Shown: positions 35,553 through 44,819 of the stretch, piece after piece
Layout: the number at the start of each line of letters is the position of its first letter
How positions within the stretch are numbered: position 1 is the stretch's first letter
DNA from: Bacteroidota bacterium
GTDB lineage: Bacteria; Bacteroidota; Bacteroidia; Chitinophagales; UBA10324
NCBI GenBank assembly: GCA_014190575.1
Contig: BJGQ01000002.1
Span: 131,507-195,506, forward strand
Direction of reading: 5' to 3'
Length of the DNA: 64,000 nt
Position numbers and translations under genes: made by a program
Notes under the pieces: generated by a model
Told to the model about the DNA's origin: nothing
The model's database searches: none
Seen by the model: only the letters and a program-made list of their open reading frames with translations

Positions 35553-38387
35553 TTATTTCAATAATGTAACATCACCCTTCAATTGCCCTTCAGTTCCAAC
35601 ATCACCATCATTGTATTTATAAATTAATACCCAAACATATACTCCCGTATTTTCTTTCGATCCATGATAAGTTCCATCCCATCCTGAAGTTTTATCTGTT
35701 GAAGAAAAAATTAATTCTCCCCATCGGTTAAAAATCCTGAAATCATAATTGATAAAATCGCAAACAAATTTTGGTTGAAATACATCATTCATTTCATCAC
35801 CATTCGGGGTGAAAGCCGTTGGAACAAAAATATCACAATCACAAACTTTAAATCCGACATGAATGGTATCACTTGTTGTAGCGCAAACATTTGTAACATT
35901 AACTGAGTAGGTTGCTGAATCAGTAATTGAAATTGAAGGAGTGGTATATTGATAACCGGAAGAATAGGTGCTGTTATGCCACTTATAGGTTGATGCATTA
36001 TTCTGTGCATTCAAAACCAATACATCATCAGGGCATTTAATGGTATCGGTTCCAAGATTTACAACAGGAAGAGAATAGTATAAAACAGAAATTGTATCGC
36101 CAGCATTACAAATACTGATGGTGACATTCACATGATAATTTCCTGAAGTGGTTACATTAAAAGTTGAATCAATTGATCCATCCTGCCACAAATATGAAGC
36201 GCCAGGTTGCGATGCATCCAATAAAATTGTTTGACCTGGACAAAGAGAAGTATCGTTTCCGATATTTACAGATGAAGCATTTATATAACTTACTACAATA
36301 CTATCCCTAACAGCAGCGCATGATCCTGCAGTTACATCTACCCAATAAATTCCAGCAGAGAAAAGAGCGAAAGTTGCATTGACAGAATTGTTTTGCCATG
36401 CAAATGTTGAATTTGCTGTATTAGCATCCAACAAAATTGTTTGCCCCGGACAAAGCGTAGTATCATTTCCAATAAATACAATTGGTGGATTTACAAATGA
36501 AATATTTATGGTATCGGAATTTGAACAAGGACCAACTGTTACTTCAACCCAGTATGTTCCTGCTGATGAAACAGTATAAGAATAATTTGTTGAAGCATCC
36601 TGCCACAAATAAGTTGCACCTGCAGTATTCACATTGAGCGTTAATGTTTGACCGGCACACAATACTGAATCGTTTCCAAGATTCACAACAGGAGGATTAT
36701 TATATGTCACATTGATATTATCACTGTTCGAACAACCGTTTCCATCAGTTACTGTAACTGCATAATTCCCTGCACTCACAACATTGAATGTTGGATTGCT
36801 ACTTGCGTTTTGCCAATTATATGTTGCACCTGCAAGTATCGCATCTAATAAAACTGTTTGACCTGCACACAAAGTTGTATCATTTCCAAGAGCAACTGCA
36901 GGAAGTGTATTAAAAGTGATGATAATATTATCACTTATAGGTGTACAGTTACCTATCGTAACAGTCACCGAATATGTTCCGGCATTCAAAACATTGAAGG
37001 TTGCATTCGATGAATTATCCTGCCACAGGTAACTTGCTCCGGCTGTTGTTGCATCCAACAATACCGATTGTCCCTGGCAAACGGCAGTATCATTTCCAAG
37101 ATTAATAGGATTGAGGGCAGCAAAATTTATAGTGATAGAATCGGCGGCTGTGCAACCGCTAACATTGATTGTAACAAAATACAAACCTGTAACAGTTGTA
37201 TTAAATGTTGCATTCGTTGAACCATCTTGCCACACATAAGTTGCTCCTGCAGTCGTTGCATCCAATAACAAATTTGCTCCGCTACAAAGAGTAGTATCAT
37301 TTCCTAAACTGAACGAAGAACCACCTCCCACACCAATTACATTCACAATAATTGTATCATGCGCCACATAACATCCCCCGTTTGAAACAGCAACAATATA
37401 AGTTCCGGTTTGTGTTACATTAAAAGTTTGATTGGTTGAACCATCCTGCCACAAATAATTCGCACCTGTATTTGCAGCATCAATCAATAAAGTGTTTCCG
37501 AAACAGATAGTAGTATCATTTCCAAGATTTACTGAACCTCCTCCTCCTGAAGGTTGACCGGAAAAAATTGAATAGCTTGTCCAGGTTCGGGTACTTACAT
37601 CATACAACCAGGCTAGATTATTAGCATATGAAAAACGAAATCCATTATTAGTAGCAGCTGTTGCTGGTAAGTATGAAGTTCCGCTGTAAGCACCGGTTGC
37701 TTTATTAAATAACAAAATGCTTTTTGCAGACCAATCTTCAATACCAATTTCGTTTCCTAAACAACCGGTATAAACTACACTTGTCCAATCTATGTTTCCA
37801 ACAGGAACAGGCATTCCAGTTAAAGGATAGGAACCAAGAAATGCTCCGTTTGATCTTGCATATCTTGAAATAGCCCCATTGAAATAAAAAACCATTTCAT
37901 CTGCTTCACAATCATAATCACCACACGATTGGGCGTCAGGTTGATTTTGTCCTGGATAAATAAGTGTACCTGTATTCAAAGCATTTCCACTTCCATCTAA
38001 ATTGGAAGTCCACAAACCAAAATTAGAATAACCTGTTCCTTCCACTTGATTGGTATTTGGATTCCACCATAATCCCCTGAAATCAAATCCGGTATTTGTT
38101 TGAAAAAGCGAAACTCCAGTTGCACTAAATGTTTCAAAGGGGAAAGTCGAGTTTCCAGCTATACATGCATAGTAAATATTTAAATTAGGATTGTATGCAA
38201 CGCCAGAAGCATTAGTACCTCCGTTCTGAATATAAGTATAAGAAATTCCTTGAACAGCATTTGGAAGAATAGTGCATTGAGAAAAAGAATTGAAAGAAGA
38301 AAGTGTGAAAAATAAAAATGCTATTAGAAGCGATAAGTAATTCAATTGAATAAAAGAACTAATATCAAAATCGTTATTTTTTCTCAT
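35553..38387 (-). CDS. 944-aa repeat protein with eight Ig-like units and CHU_C T9SS domain
   Basis: Signal peptide about 1-37 (an unusually long leader, ending NSFSQ). Residues 38-280 form a beta-propeller-like or quinoprotein-like domain (GVAYNPNLNIYYAC, GLWWNPNTNQVEG). From about 283 to 846 there are eight tandem units of about 70 aa, each opening x-L-G-N-D-T-T-L-C-x-G-Q-T and containing Y-L-W-Q-D-G-S. The sorting domain starts IFVPTAFTPNGDEMNDVF and contains FRIFNRWGELIFSS, so it is type B. The repeats vary enough to be old, except that units 2 to 7 share the ATYLWQDGSTNATFNV core. Likely a surface fibre or adhesin. Confidence 0.9.
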   Translation of the reverse strand: MRKNNDFDISSFIQLNYLSLLIAFLFFTLSSFNSFSQCTILPNAVQGISYTYIQNGGTNASGVAYNPNLNIYYACIAGNSTFPFETFSATGVSLFQTNTGFDFRGLWWNPNTNQVEGTGYSNFGLWTSNLDGSGNALNTGTLIYPGQNQPDAQSCGDYDCEADEMVFYFNGAISRYARSNGAFLGSYPLTGMPVPVGNIDWTSVVYTGCLGNEIGIEDWSAKSILLFNKATGAYSGTSYLPATAATNNGFRFSYANNLAWLYDVSTRTWTSYSIFSGQPSGGGGSVNLGNDTTICFGNTLLIDAANTGANYLWQDGSTNQTFNVTQTGTYIVAVSNGGCYVAHDTIIVNVIGVGGGSSFSLGNDTTLCSGANLLLDATTAGATYVWQDGSTNATFNTTVTGLYFVTINVSGCTAADSITINFAALNPINLGNDTAVCQGQSVLLDATTAGASYLWQDNSSNATFNVLNAGTYSVTVTIGNCTPISDNIIITFNTLPAVALGNDTTLCAGQTVLLDAILAGATYNWQNASSNPTFNVVSAGNYAVTVTDGNGCSNSDNINVTYNNPPVVNLGNDSVLCAGQTLTLNVNTAGATYLWQDASTNYSYTVSSAGTYWVEVTVGPCSNSDTINISFVNPPIVFIGNDTTLCPGQTILLDANTANSTFAWQNNSVNATFALFSAGIYWVDVTAGSCAAVRDSIVVSYINASSVNIGNDTSLCPGQTILLDASQPGASYLWQDGSIDSTFNVTTSGNYHVNVTISICNAGDTISVLYYSLPVVNLGTDTIKCPDDVLVLNAQNNASTYKWHNSTYSSGYQYTTPSISITDSATYSVNVTNVCATTSDTIHVGFKVCDCDIFVPTAFTPNGDEMNDVFQPKFVCDFINYDFRIFNRWGELIFSSTDKTSGWDGTYHGSKENTGVYVWVLIYKYNDGDVGTEGQLKGDVTLLK

Positions 38388-38470
38388 AGCGTAAAACTAA
38401 TTGCTCAGGTTAAAAATATTCCGAATTTTACGGAAACATTATTACGCGTTTAATTTTATTTGTTTTAAAA

Positions 38471-38845
38471 TTAATTCCCTAACCCAGGTATATTTTTTAT
38501 TTTTTCAATCAATGTTTCAGCTGTAAAAGGTTTTACCAAATAATCATCAGCGCCTAATCTTTTTGCCGTTCTGATTAGTTCAGGCTCATCTAATCTTGAA
38601 ATCAATATTATAGGAATATGCAGGCTTTCATCATCGGCACGCAAAACATTTAAAGTTTCAAGGCCAGATAAACCAGGTAATAATATATCAAGCAAAATCA
38701 AATCAGGCATATTTTCTTTTATAAGTGATAAAGCGAGAATACCTTCTGAAACAGAAGAAACTTCGTAACCTACAACACTAAGTTTTTCAATTAACAATTC
38801 ACGCATGAACTTATCATCGTCAACAATCAGAATTTTCTTTTTCAT
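38471..38845 (-). CDS. Single-domain response regulator (receiver only)
   Basis: Start taken at the ATG at 38845 (124 aa, beginning M-K-K-K-I-L-I-V-D-D-D-K); a longer frame from 38914 adds 23 unlikely residues. The receiver fold is complete: acidic triad in VDDDK, phosphoacceptor Asp in DLILLDILLPG, Ser in IPIILISR and Lys in DDYLVKPF. There is no output domain and no histidine kinase nearby, so it is an orphan, CheY-like protein. Its neighbours are a surface repeat protein and a START protein; any role in motility is a guess. Confidence 0.87.
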   Translation of the reverse strand: MKKKILIVDDDKFMRELLIEKLSVVGYEVSSVSEGILALSLIKENMPDLILLDILLPGLSGLETLNVLRADDESLHIPIILISRLDEPELIRTAKRLGADDYLVKPFTAETLIEKIKNIPGLGN

Positions 38846-38933
38846 AAAATTTTTTAAGATGAATAATTGTTTGGCGAAATTAAAACCTTTATTAAACCAA
38901 ACATATAATAACAATAAAAAATTAATTTAAAAA

Positions 38934-39587
38934 CTAAAAAGAATCTTCTTTGATAAAATAATAATAGGCAGTTTGATATAACGGAATTCGTTTTAACATA
39001 GACATGGTTGAATTATAAGGAGCGGCAACCATATTGTCGTTTACAACCCAGTCAGGGATATTTCCGCTGGCGTCTAAATGCATTTCCAATTCAATCTGAA
39101 CACTATCACCAGGTAATGGTGTAAGCACAGTAATGGATTGAAAATTTTGAACACGCACCATTCCTTCTTTAGCCGGTATATAATCAGCCATCCCGATTTT
39201 TGAAAAAGTAACAACTTTTGTTGTTGGATCTTGTGAAACTTTGAAGTGTGAAACCACATCACGATCACTCAAAGGCCAAGGCAAATCTGTAACCTGATAA
39301 TTATAAATTTCTTGATCATTCAGAATTTTTAAAGTAGAGGTGTTGCTGCAGCCATATACCCACTTAGGATAATTTTTTGTATCTAAAATAACCGCAACGA
39401 TAGCTGATAAAGTTGATTTCACTTTGTTTACAACCCGTACTTCTCTAAAATCAAATCCCTTCATTGGTCGCGAATAAACTTTTATTCCGTTTTCATTTTT
39501 CTCTAATCGCCAATAATATGTTTCATTTATTGAATAGGAATAGCTTGAGAGAATAATAGAAAAAAACAAAGCAAATTTTATTTTCAT
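38934..39587 (-). CDS. START/Bet v1-like domain protein, exported
   Basis: A 217-aa protein with a signal peptide (1-18) and a single lipid-binding START-type domain. Conserved stretches are W-R-L-E-K-N-E-N-G-I-K-V-Y-S-R, PKWVYGCSNTSTL, DLPWPLSDRDVV and IPDWVVNDN near the C-terminus. START domains bind a hydrophobic ligand in a deep cavity. The ligand is not known. It ends 89 bp before the response regulator on the same strand. Confidence 0.85.
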   Translation of the reverse strand: MKIKFALFFSIILSSYSYSINETYYWRLEKNENGIKVYSRPMKGFDFREVRVVNKVKSTLSAIVAVILDTKNYPKWVYGCSNTSTLKILNDQEIYNYQVTDLPWPLSDRDVVSHFKVSQDPTTKVVTFSKIGMADYIPAKEGMVRVQNFQSITVLTPLPGDSVQIELEMHLDASGNIPDWVVNDNMVAAPYNSTMSMLKRIPLYQTAYYYFIKEDSF

Positions 39588-39799
39588 TTAGCAGTAATTA
39601 CAAAGGCGTTACAGTTTAATAACGATGATTTTAATTTTTGTTACAGAAGTGAAAGTACAGTTTTATTAGTGGGGCATTAAACATAAAAGTAATTGTAACA
39701 ATAATTTTTTTCTTGAAAAATAAATTCATTTGCACACCTTAATATATTTTGTTGAATAAATTTTTGTGAAAACATAAAAAATAGCTTCACTTTTTCACC

Positions 39800-41425
39800 G
39801 TGAAAAAACTGCGATTACTTTTTTTATCTCTTATAATTATAACATTGCTAAACTGCCATCGTGCAGATCCGAATGCAGACCTCATGGTTTTTCGTTTTAA
39901 TATTTATAATGGTTTGTCGTCGTTAGACCCGGCATTTGGAGCAGTACAATCAAATTTATGGCTTGATAATTTATTGTTCAATGGGTTGGTTCAGTTGAAT
40001 GAAAAATTAGAAATACTTCCGTGCATCGCCAAGTCATGGGAAATTTCTGCCGATGGAAAGACTTACACTTTTCATTTACGCAAAACTATTTTTTTTCATG
40101 ACAATGAATTATTTGTCAATGGAAAAGGAAGAAAAGTTATTGCTTCAGATTTCGTTTACACTTTTCATCGCATTATTGATCCGACGGTTGCATCAAAAGG
40201 CTCTTGGATATTTAACGGAAAAGTGACGGATAAAAATCCATTTGTGGCACTTGATGATTCAACTTTCGAAATTCATTTGAAGAATCCATATGCACCTATA
40301 ATGGGAATTCTCACGATGCCTTATTGCAAAGTGGTTCCGAAAGAAGTAGTGGAGCATTATGGAAAAGATTTTCGCTCGCATCCGGTAGGTACTGGGCCTT
40401 TCAAATTTAAATACTGGAGAGAGAATGATGCTCTGTTGTTGTTAAAGAATGAAAATTATTTTGAAAAGGATTCCTTGGGAAAACAATTGCCCTACCTCGA
40501 TGCAGTTTATATCACCTTCGTTGAAAACAAGAGCACTGAGTTTTTAAAATTCCGACAAGGTGAGTTGGATTTTATATCTGATGTAGATCCTTCGTTTAAA
40601 GATGATGTGCTTACAAAACGAGGAGAATTGCAACCGCGTTACAATGGATTAATGGTTTTAGATAAATCTGTTTACCTAAACAGCGAATACATTGGTTGCA
40701 ATTTAATTCACGATCCGAAAAACAATCCGTTAACATTTTTGAAAGTGCGGCAAGCAATTGCTTATGGAATTGACCGGAAAAAACTAATCACCTTCATGCG
40801 CAATAACATTGGCTTACCTGCCGAACATGGATTTGTAACTCCCGGTCTCAGTTACTTCAATGCTGATAGTGTGAAAGGATATTCGTATCAACCTGAGCTT
40901 GCCAGAAAATTATTGGAAGAGGCAGGTTTTCCCAATGGAAAAAATTTTCCTGAAATAAGTTTATTGTGTTCACCAAGTTCTGAAGGCATTTGCAATTTTG
41001 TGGTTGCGCAGTTAAAAGATATAGGAATAAATATTAAAGTGGAAAGCATGGAAGGTCGCGCTATTGCAGAAATGAAAGTGAAAGGCACAGCAGATTTTTT
41101 CAGGGGAAGTTGGGTGGCCGATTATCCGGATGCTGAAACTTTTCTCGCTGTGTTTTATAGCAAGTACGGTGCACCGCCAAATTATACTCGCTTCAACAAT
41201 AAAATTTATGATGACATGTATGAAAAAGCAATTTCAACTTCGGATAATGTAGAACGAAATAAAATTTACATGCAAATGGATCAGCTCATGATAACTGAAG
41301 CGCCTGTTATTCCATTGTATTACGATGTTGTACTACGAATTTTGCAACCTCATGTGAAAGGTCTTTTAAATAATCCATTGAATTTATTGGATTTAAAAAC
41401 CACTTATTTTAAAGATACGAAGTAA
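39800..41425 (+). CDS. Oligopeptide-type ABC substrate-binding lipoprotein
   Basis: Extracytoplasmic solute-binding protein family 5 (OppA/DppA type), 541 aa, starting at GTG 39800. The signal peptide ends at a lipobox-like L-L-N-C with Cys19; Asn at -1 is unusual for a lipobox. Family motifs are WLDNLLFNGLVQLNE, AKSWEISADGKTYTFHLRKT, ASDFVYTFHRIIDP, PVGTGPFKFKYW and RQAIAYGIDRKKLI. Such proteins bind peptides or small solutes for an ABC importer; no permease or ATPase genes adjoin, so partners must be elsewhere. Confidence 0.9.
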   Translation: MKKLRLLFLSLIIITLLNCHRADPNADLMVFRFNIYNGLSSLDPAFGAVQSNLWLDNLLFNGLVQLNEKLEILPCIAKSWEISADGKTYTFHLRKTIFFHDNELFVNGKGRKVIASDFVYTFHRIIDPTVASKGSWIFNGKVTDKNPFVALDDSTFEIHLKNPYAPIMGILTMPYCKVVPKEVVEHYGKDFRSHPVGTGPFKFKYWRENDALLLLKNENYFEKDSLGKQLPYLDAVYITFVENKSTEFLKFRQGELDFISDVDPSFKDDVLTKRGELQPRYNGLMVLDKSVYLNSEYIGCNLIHDPKNNPLTFLKVRQAIAYGIDRKKLITFMRNNIGLPAEHGFVTPGLSYFNADSVKGYSYQPELARKLLEEAGFPNGKNFPEISLLCSPSSEGICNFVVAQLKDIGINIKVESMEGRAIAEMKVKGTADFFRGSWVADYPDAETFLAVFYSKYGAPPNYTRFNNKIYDDMYEKAISTSDNVERNKIYMQMDQLMITEAPVIPLYYDVVLRILQPHVKGLLNNPLNLLDLKTTYFKDTK

Positions 41426-41536
41426 AAAGTAAAGACGATTAACCGAATATTTTTATTCTCAAAAATGAAAATACACTTTTAGGTAATTGAGAGTTGACAC
41501 AAGAAATTGTTTCATTAAAAAAACATCAATCTTATC

Positions 41537-42010
41537 TTAGTAAAGCCCTTTCAAATAATCACCAACAACTTTTGGCACATAGTTACTTACATCGCCTTTG
41601 TGTAAAATAATATCACGGATTATGGTGCTGTTAATATGAGTGTGCTCGGGGCGACAGAGTAATACCAATGTTTCCAATGACGGTTGTAATGACTGATTCA
41701 TTTGCCCAATTGCTTTTTCAAATTCAAAATCAACAGAAGAGCGCAGTCCACGCAAAATGTATTGTGCTTTTTGTTCAACACAAAAATCAACGGTTAATCC
41801 TTCATATGCTTCTGCTACAATTTTTTTTTCGTCAGCAAATATTTCTTCAATCCATTTCATCCGCACTTCGTAATCGAACATGCTTTTCTTGGCCGAGTTG
41901 TAGCCGATGGCAACAATTATCTGATCGAACAATGGGAGCGCACGGCGAATAATATCTTCGTGTCCAATGGTAAACGGATCAAACGACCCTGGGAAAACTG
42001 CAATTCTCAT
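41537..42010 (-). CDS. coaD: Pantetheine-phosphate adenylyltransferase
   Basis: Forms dephospho-CoA from 4'-phosphopantetheine and ATP. The N-terminal GSFDPFTIGHEDII has the T/HxGH motif (His17), RGLRSSVDFEFE binds substrate and the C-terminal HINSTIIRD corresponds to the ISSTxVR motif. Length 157 aa is normal. It overlaps rsmD by 4 bp (ATGA), which itself overlaps the DUF3822 gene by 4 bp; the three form one transcript. Confidence 0.96.
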   Translation of the reverse strand: MRIAVFPGSFDPFTIGHEDIIRRALPLFDQIIVAIGYNSAKKSMFDYEVRMKWIEEIFADEKKIVAEAYEGLTVDFCVEQKAQYILRGLRSSVDFEFEKAIGQMNQSLQPSLETLVLLCRPEHTHINSTIIRDIILHKGDVSNYVPKVVGDYLKGLY

Positions 42011-42576
42011 TCTGGAGATTTTATGGTTTGAACAGGAACAGTTTCTGCCGTGAAGATATGAAAATGAATTTCACCATAATTTTTCACACGAAATAAATTC
42101 GGATGATTGGTGTACTGATTTCTATGAGAAGTTTCTAAAATAAACCATCCTTCAGGTTTCAGTAATTTTTTTGTGTTAAGAATTAACTCAGGTAATGAAT
42201 CTAAATTCTCTAATGAATAGGGTGGGTCGGCAAAAATCAAATCAAATTTTTCGTTGCAGTTATTTATAAATTTAAATACATCCATTTTAATAATATCAAT
42301 CGGCAATTTCCATTCTGTTTTTGTTTGCGAAATAAAACCTGCGCACTTGTAATCATTCTCAATTGCAACTATCCGTTCACAACCCCGACTTCCCATTTCG
42401 TAAGAGATGCTTCCGGTTCCGGCAAACAAATCGAGAAAACTGATTTCAGTAAAATCAATATTGTTTGTCAGAATATTGAATAAACCTGTCTTTGCAAAAT
42501 CAGTTGTTGGTCGTGTTGGAATATTTTGTGGTGGATTTATTCTCCTTCCTTTTAATGAACCGCTAATCACTCTCAT
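42007..42576 (-). CDS. rsmD: 16S rRNA (guanine966-N2)-methyltransferase
   Basis: SAM-dependent methylase of G966 in the 30S subunit. The start MRVISGSLKGRRI is the family hallmark, followed by SAM-binding LDLFAGTGSISYE and catalytic LIFADPPYS. At 189 aa it has the normal size. It lies between DUF3822 and coaD with 4-bp overlaps on both sides, an arrangement common in Bacteroidota. Confidence 0.95.
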   Translation of the reverse strand: MRVISGSLKGRRINPPQNIPTRPTTDFAKTGLFNILTNNIDFTEISFLDLFAGTGSISYEMGSRGCERIVAIENDYKCAGFISQTKTEWKLPIDIIKMDVFKFINNCNEKFDLIFADPPYSLENLDSLPELILNTKKLLKPEGWFILETSHRNQYTNHPNLFRVKNYGEIHFHIFTAETVPVQTIKSPE

Positions 42577-43466
42577 GATTCTATGCAGAATAAATTAAAA
42601 TAAAAATGGCCCGGAAAAATCATTTCATCCGAACATTGCACCCATTGAGGGCGTTGTGCAAAATGAATATTGCGAATATACTTGTAAGCCAATTTATAAA
42701 TTCCGGAATCCATTACTACTTCACCGCTGAAAAATAAATTAATTTTATCCTGATCGAGTGATAAATGATTTACCACATTCATCAGGTAGTAAATAAAATC
42801 TTCCGGAGTTTTGTATTGATAGATGTTGAAGAATTTCAGTTGAGCATGTTTTACATACGCAATTTGAATGGATGAAGCCTGTACATAACAATGCAGCATT
42901 TCTCCTTCGGTATTTGGTGATATCCAGGTTTCAATTAGTGAAGAAGCTGAGTGACTGATTTTTGCTTTTGGAAAATAACTGTTCAAAATATTTTCAGTTT
43001 CAATGTCAACTCCATAAATAATTATTGCTTCTGTTTTTAAAATGGCTTCATGTTTAATATTGAATGATTGAATATTCCGTTGATTGAATTCGAGTAAATC
43101 AGTTTTTTTAGATTCATCAAATAAATTTTCCGGAACAAGCGTAAAACAATCGCATAATAAATGAACATGAATTTTACCATAAAATAATCGAAGTAAATCG
43201 TCGCCTGCAATCATCTGTTTAAGAGTATCGTTATATTCTTCTTTGCTAAATATATTGAAGAAGTTATAAGATTTCAAATGCAATAATTTGCGACTGAGAA
43301 TGTCAGTAACGCAATAAACCAACTGGTCGGCATTCAAATAAACTGATAGGCGAAAGTTGGGGGCGAGTTTGGTTTTAAAACTCTTATCGCTGAGAGTAAT
43401 TCCGGTTTGAATATGTTTTTTTATTTCGAGTAGTGACATAGTTGAATCGTTGCCAAAAATAACCAT
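42573..43466 (-). CDS. DUF3822 family protein
   Basis: A 297-aa soluble protein of a Bacteroidota-specific family, found almost always upstream of rsmD and coaD. Segments typical of it include LSVYLNADQLVYCVTD, the LFYGKIHVHLLCDCFTLVP stretch, and VNHLSLDQDKINLFFSGE. The fold is thought to be actin/ASKHA-like (ribonuclease H-like), which I take from family knowledge and cannot verify here. The true start may be the ATG ten codons in (MSLLEIKKH). Confidence 0.85.
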   Translation of the reverse strand: MVIFGNDSTMSLLEIKKHIQTGITLSDKSFKTKLAPNFRLSVYLNADQLVYCVTDILSRKLLHLKSYNFFNIFSKEEYNDTLKQMIAGDDLLRLFYGKIHVHLLCDCFTLVPENLFDESKKTDLLEFNQRNIQSFNIKHEAILKTEAIIIYGVDIETENILNSYFPKAKISHSASSLIETWISPNTEGEMLHCYVQASSIQIAYVKHAQLKFFNIYQYKTPEDFIYYLMNVVNHLSLDQDKINLFFSGEVVMDSGIYKLAYKYIRNIHFAQRPQWVQCSDEMIFPGHFYFNLFCIES

Positions 43467-43490
43467 TGAAGTGATAAGCTATAAAAAAAC

Positions 43491-43523
43491 AAAACCCCAA
43501 TTCAAATAAATGAACCGGGGTTT
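43491..43523 (-). terminator. Terminator of the thioredoxin-like gene
   Basis: On the minus strand GAAACCCCGG-TTCA pairs with TGAA-TTGGGGTTT around a loop, followed by TTGTTTTTTT. It separates the thioredoxin-like gene from the DUF3822 gene on the same strand. Confidence 0.75.
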
Positions 43524-43544
43524 CAAATTCAAAATCGCAGAAAA

Positions 43545-44066
43545 TTATTTTGCTACAGTAGTCAGGTATGTATTTACATCCATATTAAGATAGTAATTAT
43601 CACCGTAATATTTCAAAGTCTTTAAAAACATTGGTGCTTCAACATAACCGGGATTTACAGTTAGGACTGTAAATTTTTCATCTACAAAAGTGAGCGTTGG
43701 ATATCCACTGCTTGCTTCCATAAATTGAGCTGATACCATATTTAATTTACGAGAAACATCATAAGTATATTCTTTTCCAAGATAAGTAATCGGGTCCTTG
43801 GTTTCGGCATTCAGTTTTACAGCATAAAAATTCTTTGTGATGTAATCAACCACTGCCTGGTCTTTATAAGTAGTTGCATCTAATCTCTTGCACCATCCAC
43901 ACCAGTCAGTATAAATATCAATAAACATTTTCTTTGGTTTTTTTTTCATTGCGGCTTCTGCTTCCTGCAAAGTCATCCATTTAATTTCTGAGGTTTGCGC
44001 AAATGAGCAAGAGTGTGCAGCGATGGAGAGAGTAATGATTAAGATTAATCCTGAAAGTTTTTTCAT
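43545..44066 (-). CDS. Thioredoxin-like exported protein (WCGWCK)
   Basis: Start set at the ATG at 44066 (173 aa, MKKLSGLILIITL...), because the 21 codons upstream are not signal-like. The signal peptide ends HSCSFAQ; a Cys at residue 20 could be lipidated. The thioredoxin fold follows, with MFIDIYTDWCGWCKRLD giving redox Cys56 and Cys59 in a C-x-x-C with Trp, and cis-Pro in SSGYPTLTFVD. The long spacing before PTLTF suggests a DUF255/thioredoxin_7 type. It may act as periplasmic reductase or isomerase; the partner is unknown. Confidence 0.88.
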   Translation of the reverse strand: MKKLSGLILIITLSIAAHSCSFAQTSEIKWMTLQEAEAAMKKKPKKMFIDIYTDWCGWCKRLDATTYKDQAVVDYITKNFYAVKLNAETKDPITYLGKEYTYDVSRKLNMVSAQFMEASSGYPTLTFVDEKFTVLTVNPGYVEAPMFLKTLKYYGDNYYLNMDVNTYLTTVAK

Positions 44067-44157
44067 GGTTTGTTTTTTATGTAAACGGTTGATGCCAAAA
44101 ATAATTCCAAAAATTGAATGTGAGTGCATGAGTTACTAAACTGTATTTTTACAGCCA

Positions 44158-44724
44158 ATGGAAAAGAGAAAAATTATTGTTGCAATTACTGGAGCTAGCG
44201 GAAGTATTTATGCCAAAGTATTGTTAAATAAACTTTCGAGGCTGAATGAAAATATTGCAGCATTAGGAGTAGTGATGAGTGAAAATGCGAAAACTGTTTG
44301 GCAACATGAATTGGGAAACAGTGATTATGAAAATTTCAATTTTGCTTTTTATTCGAAGAATGATTTCATGGCGCCGTTTGCAAGTGGATCAACACGATAT
44401 GATACAATGATTGTTTGTCCTTCTTCAATGGGAACTTTAGGAAGAATAGCCGCAGGAATTTCGGATGATTTAATTACACGCGCAGCTGATGTTATTTTAA
44501 AAGAGAGAAGAAAATTAATTCTGGTTGTTCGCGATACGCCATATAATCTTATCCATATTAACAACATGAAAATTATTACTGAAGCCGGTGGAATTATTTG
44601 CCCGGCCACACCATCATTTTATTCGCAACCAAAATCATTTGAAGAATTAGCTGCAACAGTTGTTGATCGAATTTTAGATTTAAGCGGTTTACCTGTGAAT
44701 ACTTTTCGCTGGAACGAGAATTAG
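44158..44724 (+). CDS. ubiX: Flavin prenyltransferase UbiX
   Basis: Attaches dimethylallyl phosphate to FMN to make prenyl-FMN, the cofactor of UbiD-type decarboxylases. Motifs are VAITGASGSIYAKVLL at the N-terminus, FASGSTRYDTMIVCPSSMGT, ERRKLILVVRDTPYNLIHI and ICPATPSFYSQPKSFEEL. Length 188 aa is normal. No ubiD lies adjacent. Probably monocistronic: both flanking genes run on the opposite strand. Confidence 0.95.
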   Translation: MEKRKIIVAITGASGSIYAKVLLNKLSRLNENIAALGVVMSENAKTVWQHELGNSDYENFNFAFYSKNDFMAPFASGSTRYDTMIVCPSSMGTLGRIAAGISDDLITRAADVILKERRKLILVVRDTPYNLIHINNMKIITEAGGIICPATPSFYSQPKSFEELAATVVDRILDLSGLPVNTFRWNEN

Positions 44725-44727
44725 TTT

Positions 44728-44812
44728 ATTGTCAATATTGAATTTTGAAACTATCGCGAAATATTTTAAACTAATTTAGGAAATTCAATTTTATATTTTC
44801 ACAATTGACAAT
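44728..44812. repeat. Inverted repeat between convergent ubiX and AI-2E permease genes
   Basis: ATTGTCAAT...ATTGAATTT (44728-44745) faces AAATTCAAT...ATTGACAAT (44781-44812) across an AT-rich spacer. It could act as a weak bidirectional terminator, though no long T run follows. Confidence 0.4.
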
Positions 44813-44819
44813 TTACCAT

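Noticed and set aside
35850..37540. CRISPR or DNA repeat array
   Set aside because: The repetition is of 70-codon protein domains in an open frame, at divergence expected for coding repeats.
44728..44812. Riboswitch or structured RNA
   Set aside because: The fold is only an AT-rich inverted repeat between two convergent stop codons, without a conserved core.
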